Shown here piece by piece: positions 1 through 6,805 of a DNA stretch of 14,870 bases. Every line of letters starts with the position of its first letter. Position 1 is the first letter of the stretch. The translations under genes were made by a program, and so were the position numbers. The stretch is from contig DUSG01000256.1 in the NCBI GenBank assembly GCA_012842725.1, forward strand, positions 1 to 14,870, written 5' to 3'. The notes under the pieces were generated by a model. That model had not been told where the DNA came from and made no database searches. It saw only the letters and a list, made by a program, of their open reading frames with translations. The DNA is from Clostridiales bacterium (lineage in GTDB: Bacteria > Bacillota > Clostridia > Lutisporales > Lutisporaceae).

Positions 1-145
1 ACTCATTTTTTACTTTTTTTATTTTAATATTTTCTGATTCCTGTTTTATCTTTGTTATGTTGTCCATTAATTGGGTAATAAATATTAATAACAACATAAT
101 CATAAATACCGATATGAATATTTTTTTTACCTTCAGATTATTCAT
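1..145 (-). CDS. Partial membrane-anchored protein (5' end only), unknown
   Basis: Only the first 48 codons are in the window; the gene runs off the left edge. An ATG at 145 is preceded by an AGAGGT ribosome binding site seven bases away. The product starts with a short basic stretch (MNNLKVKK), then one hydrophobic segment at about residues 9-25, then a lysine/glutamate-rich, probably helical stretch. That is the layout of a protein held in the membrane by an N-terminal anchor with the rest outside the cell. The family cannot be told from this fragment. It lies downstream of the ABC exporter operon on the same strand, but a terminator stands between them, so it is probably transcribed separately. 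Confidence 0.6.
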   Translation of the reverse strand, partial: MNNLKVKKIFISVFMIMLLLIFITQLMDNITKIKQESENIKIKKVKNE

Positions 146-237
146 TGATATGACCTCTTGTTTTGCTATTTCATGTTATGTTATATGTATTCAGTTTTAG
201 TTAAAATTAATACTGAAATTTTCTTTGAAAATGAATA

Positions 238-270
238 AAGCAGACTAAGAAATTACATCTTAGTCTGCTT
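238..270 (-). terminator. Terminator of the MarR-ABC exporter operon
   Basis: A perfect 13-bp inverted repeat (AAGCAGACTAAGA and its complement) encloses a 7-base loop. It lies 50 bases past the stop codon of the second ABC subunit. On the minus strand the stem is followed by a T-rich but not pure-T tract, so termination is likely but may be leaky. Confidence 0.75.
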
Positions 271-319
271 ATTTAAAAGTTTAAATTAGGTCACGGTTCT
301 GTATAATCCATGATTCGCT

Positions 320-2149
320 TTATTCTAATTCAGCAGCTCCTGTATTCAGCTCATAGTAACGGCCTTTCAACTGCATCAGTTCTTCATGATTTCCTCTTTC
401 TATAATCTTACCATGTTCCAATACCATAATGGTATCAGCATCACGCACAGTAGATAACCTATGAGCAATTACAAAGGTTGTTCTTCCATCCATCAGTTTA
501 TCCATGCCTTCAGCAATGAGTTTTTCTGTCCTTGTGTCTACAGAAGATGTAGCTTCATCCAGTATTAATATGGTAGGATCCGCTATTGCAGCTCTCGCAA
601 TAGACAACAACTGCCTTTCACCCTGTGACAGATTCATCCCGTCTGCTGTCAGCATAGTATCATAACCCTGAGGAAGGTTTTTAATAAAGTAATGAGCATT
701 AGCAAGTTTCGCTGCCTCCATTACCTCCTCATCAGTGGCGTCAAGTCTACCATATCTTATGTTATCTTTAATAGTCCCCTCGAACAGATGAACATCCTGA
801 AGCACGATGCTCATTGTACTCCTTAAATCATATTTCCTGATTCTCTTTATGTCTATTCCATCGAAAAGTATGGTGCCTTCATTTATCTCATAGAATCTGT
901 TTATAAGATTAGTTATGGTGGTTTTACCTGCACCTGTAGAACCTACAAAAGCTATTTTCTGCCCCGGCTTTGCATGCAGATTTATATTTTTTAGTACAGG
1001 CTTTCCTTCTTCATAACTGAAATTTACGTCTTTGAAAGTTATATATCCTCTAAGAGGTATTTCTTCATATTCCTCGTTATTTTTCGGCACTTTCCAATAA
1101 TAACCGCCTTTATCATCATGTTTTACAAGAGTTACATCTCCTTGATCTATTTCCACTTCTTCATCCAACACGTTAAATATTCTTTCCGCTCCGGCTAAAG
1201 CAGCAAACAAAGTGTTTAGCTGATTTGAAAACATTGTTATAGGTCTTGAAACACTCCTGGTATACTGCAAAAATGATGCGATATTACCTACGCTAAGAAC
1301 TTTCTTTATTACCAAAAAAGCCCCTGCCATAGATACGAGTGCATATTTGACATAGGATAGATTACCCATTATCGGCATCAGCATAGTACCATAAGTAGAA
1401 GCTTGGGTACTTGCCTTTCGAAGTTCTTCGTTTTTTCTGTTAAAAATATCTATTGCCCGTTTTTCATAATTAAATACTTTTACTACTTTCTGTCCTGACA
1501 TTATCTCTTCTACATAACCGTTCATATCTGCCAAAGCAGCTTGCTGATTTCGGAAATTAACTGCAGATTTCTGCCCTATATATTTTATAGCTCCAAACAT
1601 AATCAGCAACATAACTGCTACCAATAATGTCAGTATTGGGCTTATATATATCATCATTGCAAAAGTGCCAACCACTGTTATAATCGATATGGTAAGCTGT
1701 GAAATCCCCTGTTCTAAAGATTGAGTAAGCATATCCACATCATTTGTAAAAGTTGACATTAGGTCGCCATGTGAATGCCTGTCAAAATATGATATAGGCA
1801 GCTTCTCCATATGTGAAAACATATCCTCACGAATCCTGTGAACCGTTTTCTGCGATAGCTTTATCATGAACAAATTTCCAAGATACTGGCCTAAAGCTAT
1901 AATTATTACAAATAGACCCATAATGATAAAATATCCTAAAAGCGTTCTCCCGTCTTTTCTTTCAATGAAAGCATCAATAATAGGACTCAGCATTGCATTA
2001 CTGGCTACCTCGGCAAGGGTACCCAGTATAGTGAAGAGTATCCCGCCAAAAAATAAACCTTTATTGTATCTGAAATAACCAAATAACCTCATCAAAGTCT
2101 TCTTAGGATCCTTGGGGCGCAAATGTAAAGGTTTTGATTGTTTATTCAT
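320..2149 (-). CDS. ABC exporter subunit with the catalytic ATP site (heterodimer partner B)
   Basis: Half-size multidrug-type ABC exporter of 609 aa: a six-helix transmembrane domain (about residues 30-320) followed by a nucleotide-binding domain (about 370-600). Visible motifs are Walker A GSTGAGKT (403-410), the Q-loop Gln451, Walker B ILILDE with catalytic Glu532, and the switch His563. The signature is LSQGE (507-511) instead of LSGGQ. Its start codon overlaps the stop of the preceding subunit (ATGA, 2146-2149), so the two are translationally coupled and almost certainly form a heterodimer. In exporters such as TM287/288, LmrCD and BmrCD, one subunit keeps the Walker B glutamate while contributing a weakened signature to the other site; this subunit fits that role. 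The substrate is unknown: drugs, lipids or peptides are all possible. Confidence 0.93.
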   Translation of the reverse strand: MNKQSKPLHLRPKDPKKTLMRLFGYFRYNKGLFFGGILFTILGTLAEVASNAMLSPIIDAFIERKDGRTLLGYFIIMGLFVIIIALGQYLGNLFMIKLSQKTVHRIREDMFSHMEKLPISYFDRHSHGDLMSTFTNDVDMLTQSLEQGISQLTISIITVVGTFAMMIYISPILTLLVAVMLLIMFGAIKYIGQKSAVNFRNQQAALADMNGYVEEIMSGQKVVKVFNYEKRAIDIFNRKNEELRKASTQASTYGTMLMPIMGNLSYVKYALVSMAGAFLVIKKVLSVGNIASFLQYTRSVSRPITMFSNQLNTLFAALAGAERIFNVLDEEVEIDQGDVTLVKHDDKGGYYWKVPKNNEEYEEIPLRGYITFKDVNFSYEEGKPVLKNINLHAKPGQKIAFVGSTGAGKTTITNLINRFYEINEGTILFDGIDIKRIRKYDLRSTMSIVLQDVHLFEGTIKDNIRYGRLDATDEEVMEAAKLANAHYFIKNLPQGYDTMLTADGMNLSQGERQLLSIARAAIADPTILILDEATSSVDTRTEKLIAEGMDKLMDGRTTFVIAHRLSTVRDADTIMVLEHGKIIERGNHEELMQLKGRYYELNTGAAELE

Positions 2150-3870
2150 ACTCCAATCACCCCTTTCTGCTGAGACTCGTATATTTCTCTATATATTGGA
2201 GATATCTTCAACAAAGTATTATGATCACCAATAGACTCTATTTGTCCATGATGGAGTACAATTATCCTGTCAGCATGTTGTATGGAAGATATCCTTTGAG
2301 CAATTATTATGGTAGTTACATCGGACAGTTCCTCTTTGAAAACTTTCTGAATTCTGACATCTGTAGTCATATCCACCGCACTGGTTGAATCATCAAGTAT
2401 TATTATTTTTGGATTCTTCAGCAAAGCCCTTGCAATGGTAAGTCTTTGCTTTTGACCTCCCGAAAAGTTGTCGCCGCCTTGTTCTACCCTATGGTCCAAT
2501 CCATCCTTATATTTTGAAACAAATTCCCAAGCCTGTGCTTGTTTAAGTGCTCTGATTATCTCTTCATCCGTAGCATCTTCTTTACCCCATTTCATGTTAT
2601 CGCGAATGGTTCCGGAAAACAGCGTATTTTTCTGCAGCACAAATGCAACCTGAACACGAAGTGTTTTTAGGTCATAGTCCCTTACATCTACTCCTCCTAC
2701 AAGAATTGAACCTTCAGTGACATCATATAGTCTTGGTATCAATTGAACCAGTGATGATTTTGAAGAACCTGTTGAACCTATAATACCAATAACCTCTCCT
2801 GATTTGACACTGAAATTGATATCTTTAAGCACCTTTTCTTTGCTACCAGGGTAGGAAAAACTGACATTATTGAAGATAATAGAACCATCCTTAACCTCTT
2901 TTACAGGTTCCTTAATTTCTTTAATTTCCGATTCTGTATTTAAAACTTCCAGGATTCTGCCTGCAGAAGCGGTTCCTCTCATAAACTGCAAAAAGAACAT
3001 AGAAATCATCATAAGGGACACCAAAACCTGTGTTATATATGTGATGAAAGAAATTAACTCACCGCTACCCATGGAACCAGCAACTACCCGCTGCCCTCCG
3101 AACCACAGCACAGCTATTATGGTAGAATATATTATCAAATTCAGCACAGGCATAATGGATATGATCAATGATAAGGCTTTTAAAGCCGTATCTTTTAAAT
3201 CGTCATTTCTTTCCTTGAACCTTCTTTCTTCATAACTTTGTCTGTTAAAGGATTTTACAACCCTGATTCCAATCAGGTTCTCCTGAATTATCGCATTTAC
3301 TCTGTCTATGCGTGACTGAAGCCTTCTGAAAAGCGGTCCAGCCTTGTACAATACCATAACTATAACAATTGCAGTAACCGGTATCGCGACCATAAAGACC
3401 TTTGCTAAAGATGCATTGATGGTAAATGCCATAATTAAAGCAAATATCATCATAAAAGGTGCTCTTACAGCCATACGAAGGCTCATCATGGTAACCTGAC
3501 CAATGGTGTTGCAATCATTAGTAAGCCTGGTAATAAGGGAAGGAACAGTCAACTGATCCAGATTGGCAAAAGAAAAATCCTGTATCCGTTTAAAGGTTTC
3601 TTCCCTTATCTCTGCAGCAAAACCAAAACCTGCCCTTGCACCGCAATGAGCGCTTAATATACCGAATATCATTGCAAGAAGCGCTGCAACTATCATGGTT
3701 ATTCCCAAAGTCACAATGTATTGAATGTCTTGGTTAACAATACCAACATCAACTATACGGGACATAATATAAGGTATTATTATATCTGCCAGTACTTCCA
3801 ATATCATAAACAAAGGACTTAGAAATGCGTATATGGCGTATTTTCTCATAAATGGCAGTAGCTTTCTCAA
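2146..3870 (-). CDS. ABC exporter subunit with the degenerate ATP site (heterodimer partner A)
   Basis: Half-size ABC exporter, 574 aa from the TTG chosen here at 3868-3870. That TTG has an AGGAGGG site (3876-3882) five bases upstream. The longer reading frame from 3915 would overlap the MarR gene and has no such site. Numbered from 3915, the Walker A motif is GSTGSSKS (380-387, serine in place of the third glycine), the signature is the canonical FSGGQ (484-488), Walker B ends in Asp-Asp (508-509) where most ABC proteins have Asp-Glu, and the switch histidine is Gln540. These substitutions together mark the non-hydrolysing site of heterodimeric exporters. The transmembrane domain fills roughly the first 320 residues. 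The gene sits 28 bases after marR and overlaps the second subunit by 4 bases. Confidence 0.93.
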   Translation of the reverse strand: MRKLLPFMRKYAIYAFLSPLFMILEVLADIIIPYIMSRIVDVGIVNQDIQYIVTLGITMIVAALLAMIFGILSAHCGARAGFGFAAEIREETFKRIQDFSFANLDQLTVPSLITRLTNDCNTIGQVTMMSLRMAVRAPFMMIFALIMAFTINASLAKVFMVAIPVTAIVIVMVLYKAGPLFRRLQSRIDRVNAIIQENLIGIRVVKSFNRQSYEERRFKERNDDLKDTALKALSLIISIMPVLNLIIYSTIIAVLWFGGQRVVAGSMGSGELISFITYITQVLVSLMMISMFFLQFMRGTASAGRILEVLNTESEIKEIKEPVKEVKDGSIIFNNVSFSYPGSKEKVLKDINFSVKSGEVIGIIGSTGSSKSSLVQLIPRLYDVTEGSILVGGVDVRDYDLKTLRVQVAFVLQKNTLFSGTIRDNMKWGKEDATDEEIIRALKQAQAWEFVSKYKDGLDHRVEQGGDNFSGGQKQRLTIARALLKNPKIIILDDSTSAVDMTTDVRIQKVFKEELSDVTTIIIAQRISSIQHADRIIVLHHGQIESIGDHNTLLKISPIYREIYESQQKGVIGV

Positions 3871-3875
3871 ATTAT

Positions 3876-3882
3876 CCCTCCT
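3876..3882 (-). promoter_or_regulatory. Ribosome binding site that fixes a TTG start
   Basis: AGGAGGG on the minus strand, five bases before TTG at 3870. It decides the start of the first ABC subunit, 15 codons inside the longest reading frame. Confidence 0.8.
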
Positions 3883-3898
3883 GTTTAAGGAACTTGTG

Positions 3899-4336
3899 TC
3901 AATTATTATTAGCAATAATCCTGTTCAAGTTTTCGTTTATTCGTGTCAGATAATCATTTATTTCAACTAATTCTTCTTCGCTGAAACCTAAAAACATATC
4001 CTTATATTTTTTATTGATATGATCTATATACTCATTTAACATAGCCCTACCTTTATCAGTAATAACCAGTCTTTTATACCGGGCATCCGATTCACTTGTC
4101 AATTGCTCCAACATATTTAGATTTAATAGTTTTTTAACTACTATGCTCATGGCTCCCTGTGTAAACCTCATCTTCTCGGCAAGCTCTTTTTGACTGGCGT
4201 TTGGATACTTGTCAACTAGCCTCATAAGGTGTAGGTGACCAAAAGTAAGGCCATATTCATCAATTTTCAACTGCATTATCTGGATAATCTTCTGCTGAAT
4301 CTCCTTCAACTTCATTGCTACATCTGTTTCAATCAT
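3899..4336 (-). CDS. MarR-family transcriptional regulator
   Basis: A 145-aa protein of typical MarR length. The winged helix-turn-helix spans about residues 35-95: a recognition region around SQKELAEKMRFTQGAMS, then a wing ending in the usual SDARYKRLVITDKG pattern. N- and C-terminal helices (about 5-30 and 100-142) would form the dimer interface. The ATG at 4336 follows an excellent AGGAGGTGG site. It is the first gene of an operon with two ABC exporter subunits, a common arrangement in which MarR represses the pump until a toxic ligand binds. A palindrome lies just upstream, see the operator entries. The ligand is not predictable. Confidence 0.92.
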   Translation of the reverse strand: MIETDVAMKLKEIQQKIIQIMQLKIDEYGLTFGHLHLMRLVDKYPNASQKELAEKMRFTQGAMSIVVKKLLNLNMLEQLTSESDARYKRLVITDKGRAMLNEYIDHINKKYKDMFLGFSEEELVEINDYLTRINENLNRIIANNN

Positions 4337-4349
4337 ATTTCCACCTCCT

Positions 4350-4371
4350 AATACTTTAGCGCTAAAGTATT
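4350..4371. promoter_or_regulatory. Probable MarR operator 1 (perfect palindrome)
   Basis: ATACTTTAGCGCTAAAGTAT is a perfect 20-bp palindrome (4351-4370), extended by one A/T pair on each side. It lies between the predicted transcription start and the marR ribosome binding site. The size and symmetry match MarR-dimer operators, so repression of its own operon is the likely role. The binding itself is inferred. Confidence 0.75.
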
Positions 4372-4380
4372 TTTAAAATA

Positions 4381-4400
4381 ATACTTTAATGCTAAACTAA
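4381..4400. promoter_or_regulatory. Probable MarR operator 2 (imperfect copy)
   Basis: This stretch matches the perfect palindrome at 16 of 20 positions and begins exactly 30 bp from it, about three helical turns. It covers the predicted -10 box of the marR promoter, where bound repressor would block RNA polymerase. Confidence 0.65.
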
Positions 4401-4417
4401 TTTTCTGCCGGTGTCAA
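4389..4417 (-). promoter_or_regulatory. Sigma-A promoter of the marR-ABC operon
   Basis: On the minus strand TTGACA (4412-4417, six of six) is followed after 17 bases by TAGCAT (4389-4394, four of six). The -10 box lies inside the second operator copy. Confidence 0.7.
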
Positions 4418-4428
4418 TATCTTATTCA

Positions 4429-4458
4429 TTGATTTATTAACTGATACTATGCTACTAT
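4429..4458 (+). promoter_or_regulatory. Weak promoter candidate for the 4Fe-4S protein gene
   Basis: TTGATT (4429-4434), 18 bases, then TACTAT (4453-4458) preceded by TGC, which would act as an extended -10. It lies close to the divergent marR promoter, so the regulator could affect both directions. The match is only moderate. Confidence 0.4.
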
Positions 4459-4509
4459 TAAAGCAAAAGCCGGATTTACCGCTATTTCGTAAATAAAGAG
4501 GTGTGTAAG

Positions 4510-5259
4510 TTGAATCTTAGAGAAGAGATTATTGATTTGGTAAAAAGATTAGTATCCCAATCAGAAGATAAATATTTTTATCGGGAACCGCTGGTGAGAT
4601 TCTCATCGGCTGATGACCCATTATTTAAAAACATAAAAATCAATGTAGGTCCGGAACACCTTTATCCTCAAGATATTCTTCCGGAAGCCAAAACAGTGAT
4701 ATCCTTCTTCATTCCTTTTTCCGAGGAAGTTGTAAACAGCAATCTAAAAGAGGATACAGTTTCTAAAGAATGGGCTGAATCCTATGTTAAAACCAACGCA
4801 CTCATTAATCATATATCTAATAAGATAATTGAATTTCTTGAACAAAAAGAAATAAAAGCAGCAACAATAAAAGCCACCCACAACTATGATGAGAAAACCC
4901 TGAAGTCTGCATGGTCTCACAGAAGCGCTGCCTATGTGGCCGGTCTAGGAACATTTGGTATCAACAGAATGTTAATAACCAAATTAGGATGTGCAGGAAG
5001 ATTTGGTACCGTAATAATGTCTCAGGAAATATCTCCTGATAAAAGAGCAGAAGAAAAATACTGCCTATATCATAAAAACGGTAGCTGTTTGAAATGTGTT
5101 AAAGCTTGTCCTGTAAACGCTCTCAGCGTAGATGATTTTGATAGATTCAAATGCCACCAACGATTACTGGATAATTCAAAACAATTCACTGATATTGGAT
5201 TATGTGATGTATGTGGCAAGTGTGTAGTTTCTTGCCCGCTTGCAATTATAGATCAGTAA
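4510..5259 (+). CDS. Two-cluster 4Fe-4S protein related to epoxyqueuosine reductase
   Basis: Starting at TTG 4510 the product is 249 aa. That start sits six bases after AAAGAGGTG; a GTG at 4501 lies inside this site and is a worse choice. The C-terminal third has a double 4Fe-4S ferredoxin domain: Cys193, 196 and 200 followed by Pro, then Cys232, 235, 238 and 242 followed by Pro. A segment AGLGTFGINRM (about 144-154) resembles the cobalamin-site region of QueG. It is much shorter than true QueG (which adds a HEAT-like C-terminal part), so it belongs to the QueG-like iron-sulfur proteins common in clostridia. Their substrate is unknown, and a role in queuosine synthesis should not be assumed. 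It is transcribed divergently from marR. Nothing else in the window is a queuosine gene. Confidence 0.8.
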   Translation: MNLREEIIDLVKRLVSQSEDKYFYREPLVRFSSADDPLFKNIKINVGPEHLYPQDILPEAKTVISFFIPFSEEVVNSNLKEDTVSKEWAESYVKTNALINHISNKIIEFLEQKEIKAATIKATHNYDEKTLKSAWSHRSAAYVAGLGTFGINRMLITKLGCAGRFGTVIMSQEISPDKRAEEKYCLYHKNGSCLKCVKACPVNALSVDDFDRFKCHQRLLDNSKQFTDIGLCDVCGKCVVSCPLAIIDQ

Positions 5260-5313
5260 ACTATAACTACAGCAACTATATTGTTGCGGTTTCAGACTGA
5301 ATATAAAGTATAG

Positions 5314-5360
5314 AAATATTGAAAGAATCCTTTACACCAAAAAGGATTCTTTCAATATTT
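5314..5360. terminator. Long hairpin terminator after the 4Fe-4S protein gene
   Basis: A perfect 20-bp stem with the 7-base loop acaccaa. The outer stem is A/T-rich, and the downstream arm contains TTTCAATATTT, which can serve as the U-rich release tract. It begins 55 bases past the stop codon at 5259. A smaller hairpin, GCAAC/GTTGC (5272-5287), lies between. A near copy of the large hairpin is found at 5833-5863. Confidence 0.7.
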
Positions 5361-5484
5361 GCCTAATATTTAAAATAAAGCATTGATACAATAATGATTT
5401 AGATGTTGACAAAAAATGATATTCAAAACCATATAGAGATGTTTTGTTTAAATCAGTTGTATAGAATACATAATTAGATATTAA
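5361..5484. other. Intergenic stretch without recognised gene
   Basis: AT-rich spacer between the hairpin and the promoter of the 68-aa gene. No open reading frame with a ribosome binding site is visible on either strand. An extra TTGACA at about 5406 has no good -10 partner. Confidence 0.5.
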
Positions 5485-5513
5485 TTGACAATATTATACA
5501 CTTTTTATATAAT
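5485..5513 (+). promoter_or_regulatory. Consensus sigma-A promoter of the 68-aa membrane protein gene
   Basis: TTGACA (5485-5490), exactly 17 bases, TATAAT (5508-5513): a perfect match to the vegetative consensus. The start codon is 40 bases further on, preceded by AAAGGAG. Strong constitutive transcription is expected. No operator-like repeat is seen. Confidence 0.85.
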
Positions 5514-5552
5514 ACGCTTGTATTCATATGCATTTGGAAAGGAGCTATAATT

Positions 5553-5759
5553 ATGGCAACTGCTATTATACTTATACTTATCGGCCTATTTGCTGTTATT
5601 TGTACTTTACTAAAACCAACTTTCTATTGGGAGCATAGAAAAGCTTTAATACTAAGAAAACTTCTTGGAGATCGTATTACAACCATCTTTTATCTAGTTC
5701 TAGGAATTTTGCTCATAGGTTTGGGTATTGCTAATTTACTAGGATTAGTATCGCTGTAA
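5553..5759 (+). CDS. Small two-helix membrane protein, Imm17-like
   Basis: A 68-aa product with two hydrophobic helices (about 2-21 and 43-65). A short charged loop joins them: a W-x-x-RKA segment, then RKLLGDR before FYLVLGILLIGLGI. This pattern resembles the Imm17 (immunity protein 17) family as I remember it: a small bilayer-spanning protein with an arginine/alanine motif, a conserved LxG(R/D) turn and a second helix rich in Leu/Ile/Gly. The ATG follows AAAGGAG at eight bases. Imm17 proteins are named from polymorphic-toxin loci, but no toxin, secretion signal or Rhs/LXG gene is nearby, so a toxin-immunity role is not supported by context. It is a single-gene transcript between two terminators. 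Confidence 0.7.
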   Translation: MATAIILILIGLFAVICTLLKPTFYWEHRKALILRKLLGDRITTIFYLVLGILLIGLGIANLLGLVSL

Positions 5760-5832
5760 TTCTACGAAATGTTTTCTTTGATAACCTTATTATATTAAGA
5801 TGCTCAATTTGAAACAAAATATAAAAATATTG

Positions 5833-5863
5833 AGAGAATCCTTTAGACCAGAAAGGATTCTCT
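5833..5863. terminator. Terminator between the 68-aa gene and the methyltransferase
   Basis: A 12-bp stem around AGAGAATCCTTT with the loop agaccag, followed on the plus strand by TTTTG. It serves the 68-aa gene and may also serve the methyltransferase gene converging from the right (stop at 5949). It is a near copy of the hairpin at 5314-5360, with one compensating base-pair change. Confidence 0.75.
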
Positions 5864-5948
5864 TTTGTTGCAGCTTTTCTTTTAATTATTGCTTTACATA
5901 TCTAGATGGTGACCTAGTTACATTATCATAGGCTTCCTCTTCCCTTTA

Positions 5949-6683
5949 TTATTTTCTAAATACACATATATATTCATGTACTATAACTGATTTATAAACA
6001 CATGCATTATCTATAACTTTCAAAATACTATGCTCCTTACTTCTGTCCCATATCATCAAATCTTCCAGTATAAATCCGGTTTCAGCCATGACATTGGTTA
6101 AATCCATATGTATAGGGTAAAATTTGTTTCTCTTCCTTCTATCCGTCACAATAACAATACACATTTTATCCGGTTTTAGGACTTCATACACTCCTAAAAA
6201 AACTTTGCTAAGGTTTTTCAAATAGCTAGTATAGCTATTGGTGTTTCCGATATTCTTCATTAACAAAGTATAATCATTATGTTTCCTATTGGTTGAATTA
6301 AATTTATTAGGTATTTTCCAATAAGGTAATGAAGTAATACATAAATCCACTGATTCTTCATACAGATATTTACTTATATTAATGCAACTGTCACAGATTA
6401 TATAATAACTGTCTTTATATCTTTTCAACTTTTCATCAGCAACAGAGATGTATTTTTCGTTTATTTCAAAACCAATAGCTTTCCTATCCAATACATTTGC
6501 AGCCAATAGTGTACTACCAGTACCCATAAATGGATCAAGAACAACTTCATCAGGATTTGTAAATATGCTGATTATCCTCTTAATCACATCTATTTTTCTT
6601 CCATCCCATAGGCTTTTTGTGCATTGAATCCATTCATCACTATCATTGTTATGTTGATTCTCAAGAACCATATCCTTATCCAA
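5949..6683 (-). CDS. Orphan DNA methyltransferase with permuted domain order
   Basis: A 244-aa S-adenosylmethionine-dependent DNA amino-methyltransferase (N4-cytosine or N6-adenine). The AdoMet-binding half comes first: DEVVLDPFMGTGSTLLAA (about 45-62, motif I) and GFEINEKYI. The catalytic half comes second: TSLPYW (117-122, motif IV, usually SPPYW or DPPYW), then VLKPDKMCIVIV, GFILEDLMIWDRSK and a closing HEYICVFRK. In the common beta-class enzymes these halves are in the opposite order. No target-recognition domain of normal size is evident, and no restriction enzyme gene is nearby, so this may be a solitary or regulatory methylase. The start is TTG at 6683, eight bases after AGGGGGG; an ATG four codons in is the alternative. 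It is divergent from the cupin gene. Confidence 0.8.
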   Translation of the reverse strand: MDKDMVLENQHNNDSDEWIQCTKSLWDGRKIDVIKRIISIFTNPDEVVLDPFMGTGSTLLAANVLDRKAIGFEINEKYISVADEKLKRYKDSYYIICDSCINISKYLYEESVDLCITSLPYWKIPNKFNSTNRKHNDYTLLMKNIGNTNSYTSYLKNLSKVFLGVYEVLKPDKMCIVIVTDRRKRNKFYPIHMDLTNVMAETGFILEDLMIWDRSKEHSILKVIDNACVYKSVIVHEYICVFRK

Positions 6684-6768
6684 CGGCTCATCCCCCCTAA
6701 TGCATGTCTATGCATAACGGATTGTCCATAATGAATGCAATTGTTGAACCTTTCACCTTCATGAAACA

Positions 6769-6774
6769 TATAAT
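6769..6774 (+). promoter_or_regulatory. Likely -10 box of the cupin gene
   Basis: TATAAT, six of six. The best upstream partner is TTGAAC (6744-6749), but the 19-base gap is longer than ideal. A start point near 6781 would leave a very short leader before AAAGGAGC. Confidence 0.4.
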
Positions 6775-6805
6775 GATTATGAACTCTATGAAAGGAGCTA
6801 AGAGC

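Noticed and set aside
3245..3514. 89-aa minus-strand open frame inside the first ABC subunit
   Set aside because: It overlaps a clear ABC transmembrane domain in another frame, has no ribosome binding site and resembles no family.
4501..4503. GTG as start of the 4Fe-4S protein
   Set aside because: It is part of the AAAGAGGTG ribosome binding site; TTG at 4510 has correct spacing.
4510..5259. Calling the 4Fe-4S protein QueG
   Set aside because: It is about 130 residues shorter than true QueG and has no queuosine gene nearby.
6697..6715. Doubled ATGCAT motif as a possible operator between methyltransferase and cupin
   Set aside because: Each copy is only a 6-bp palindrome in AT-rich DNA, with no promoter element of known placement around it.
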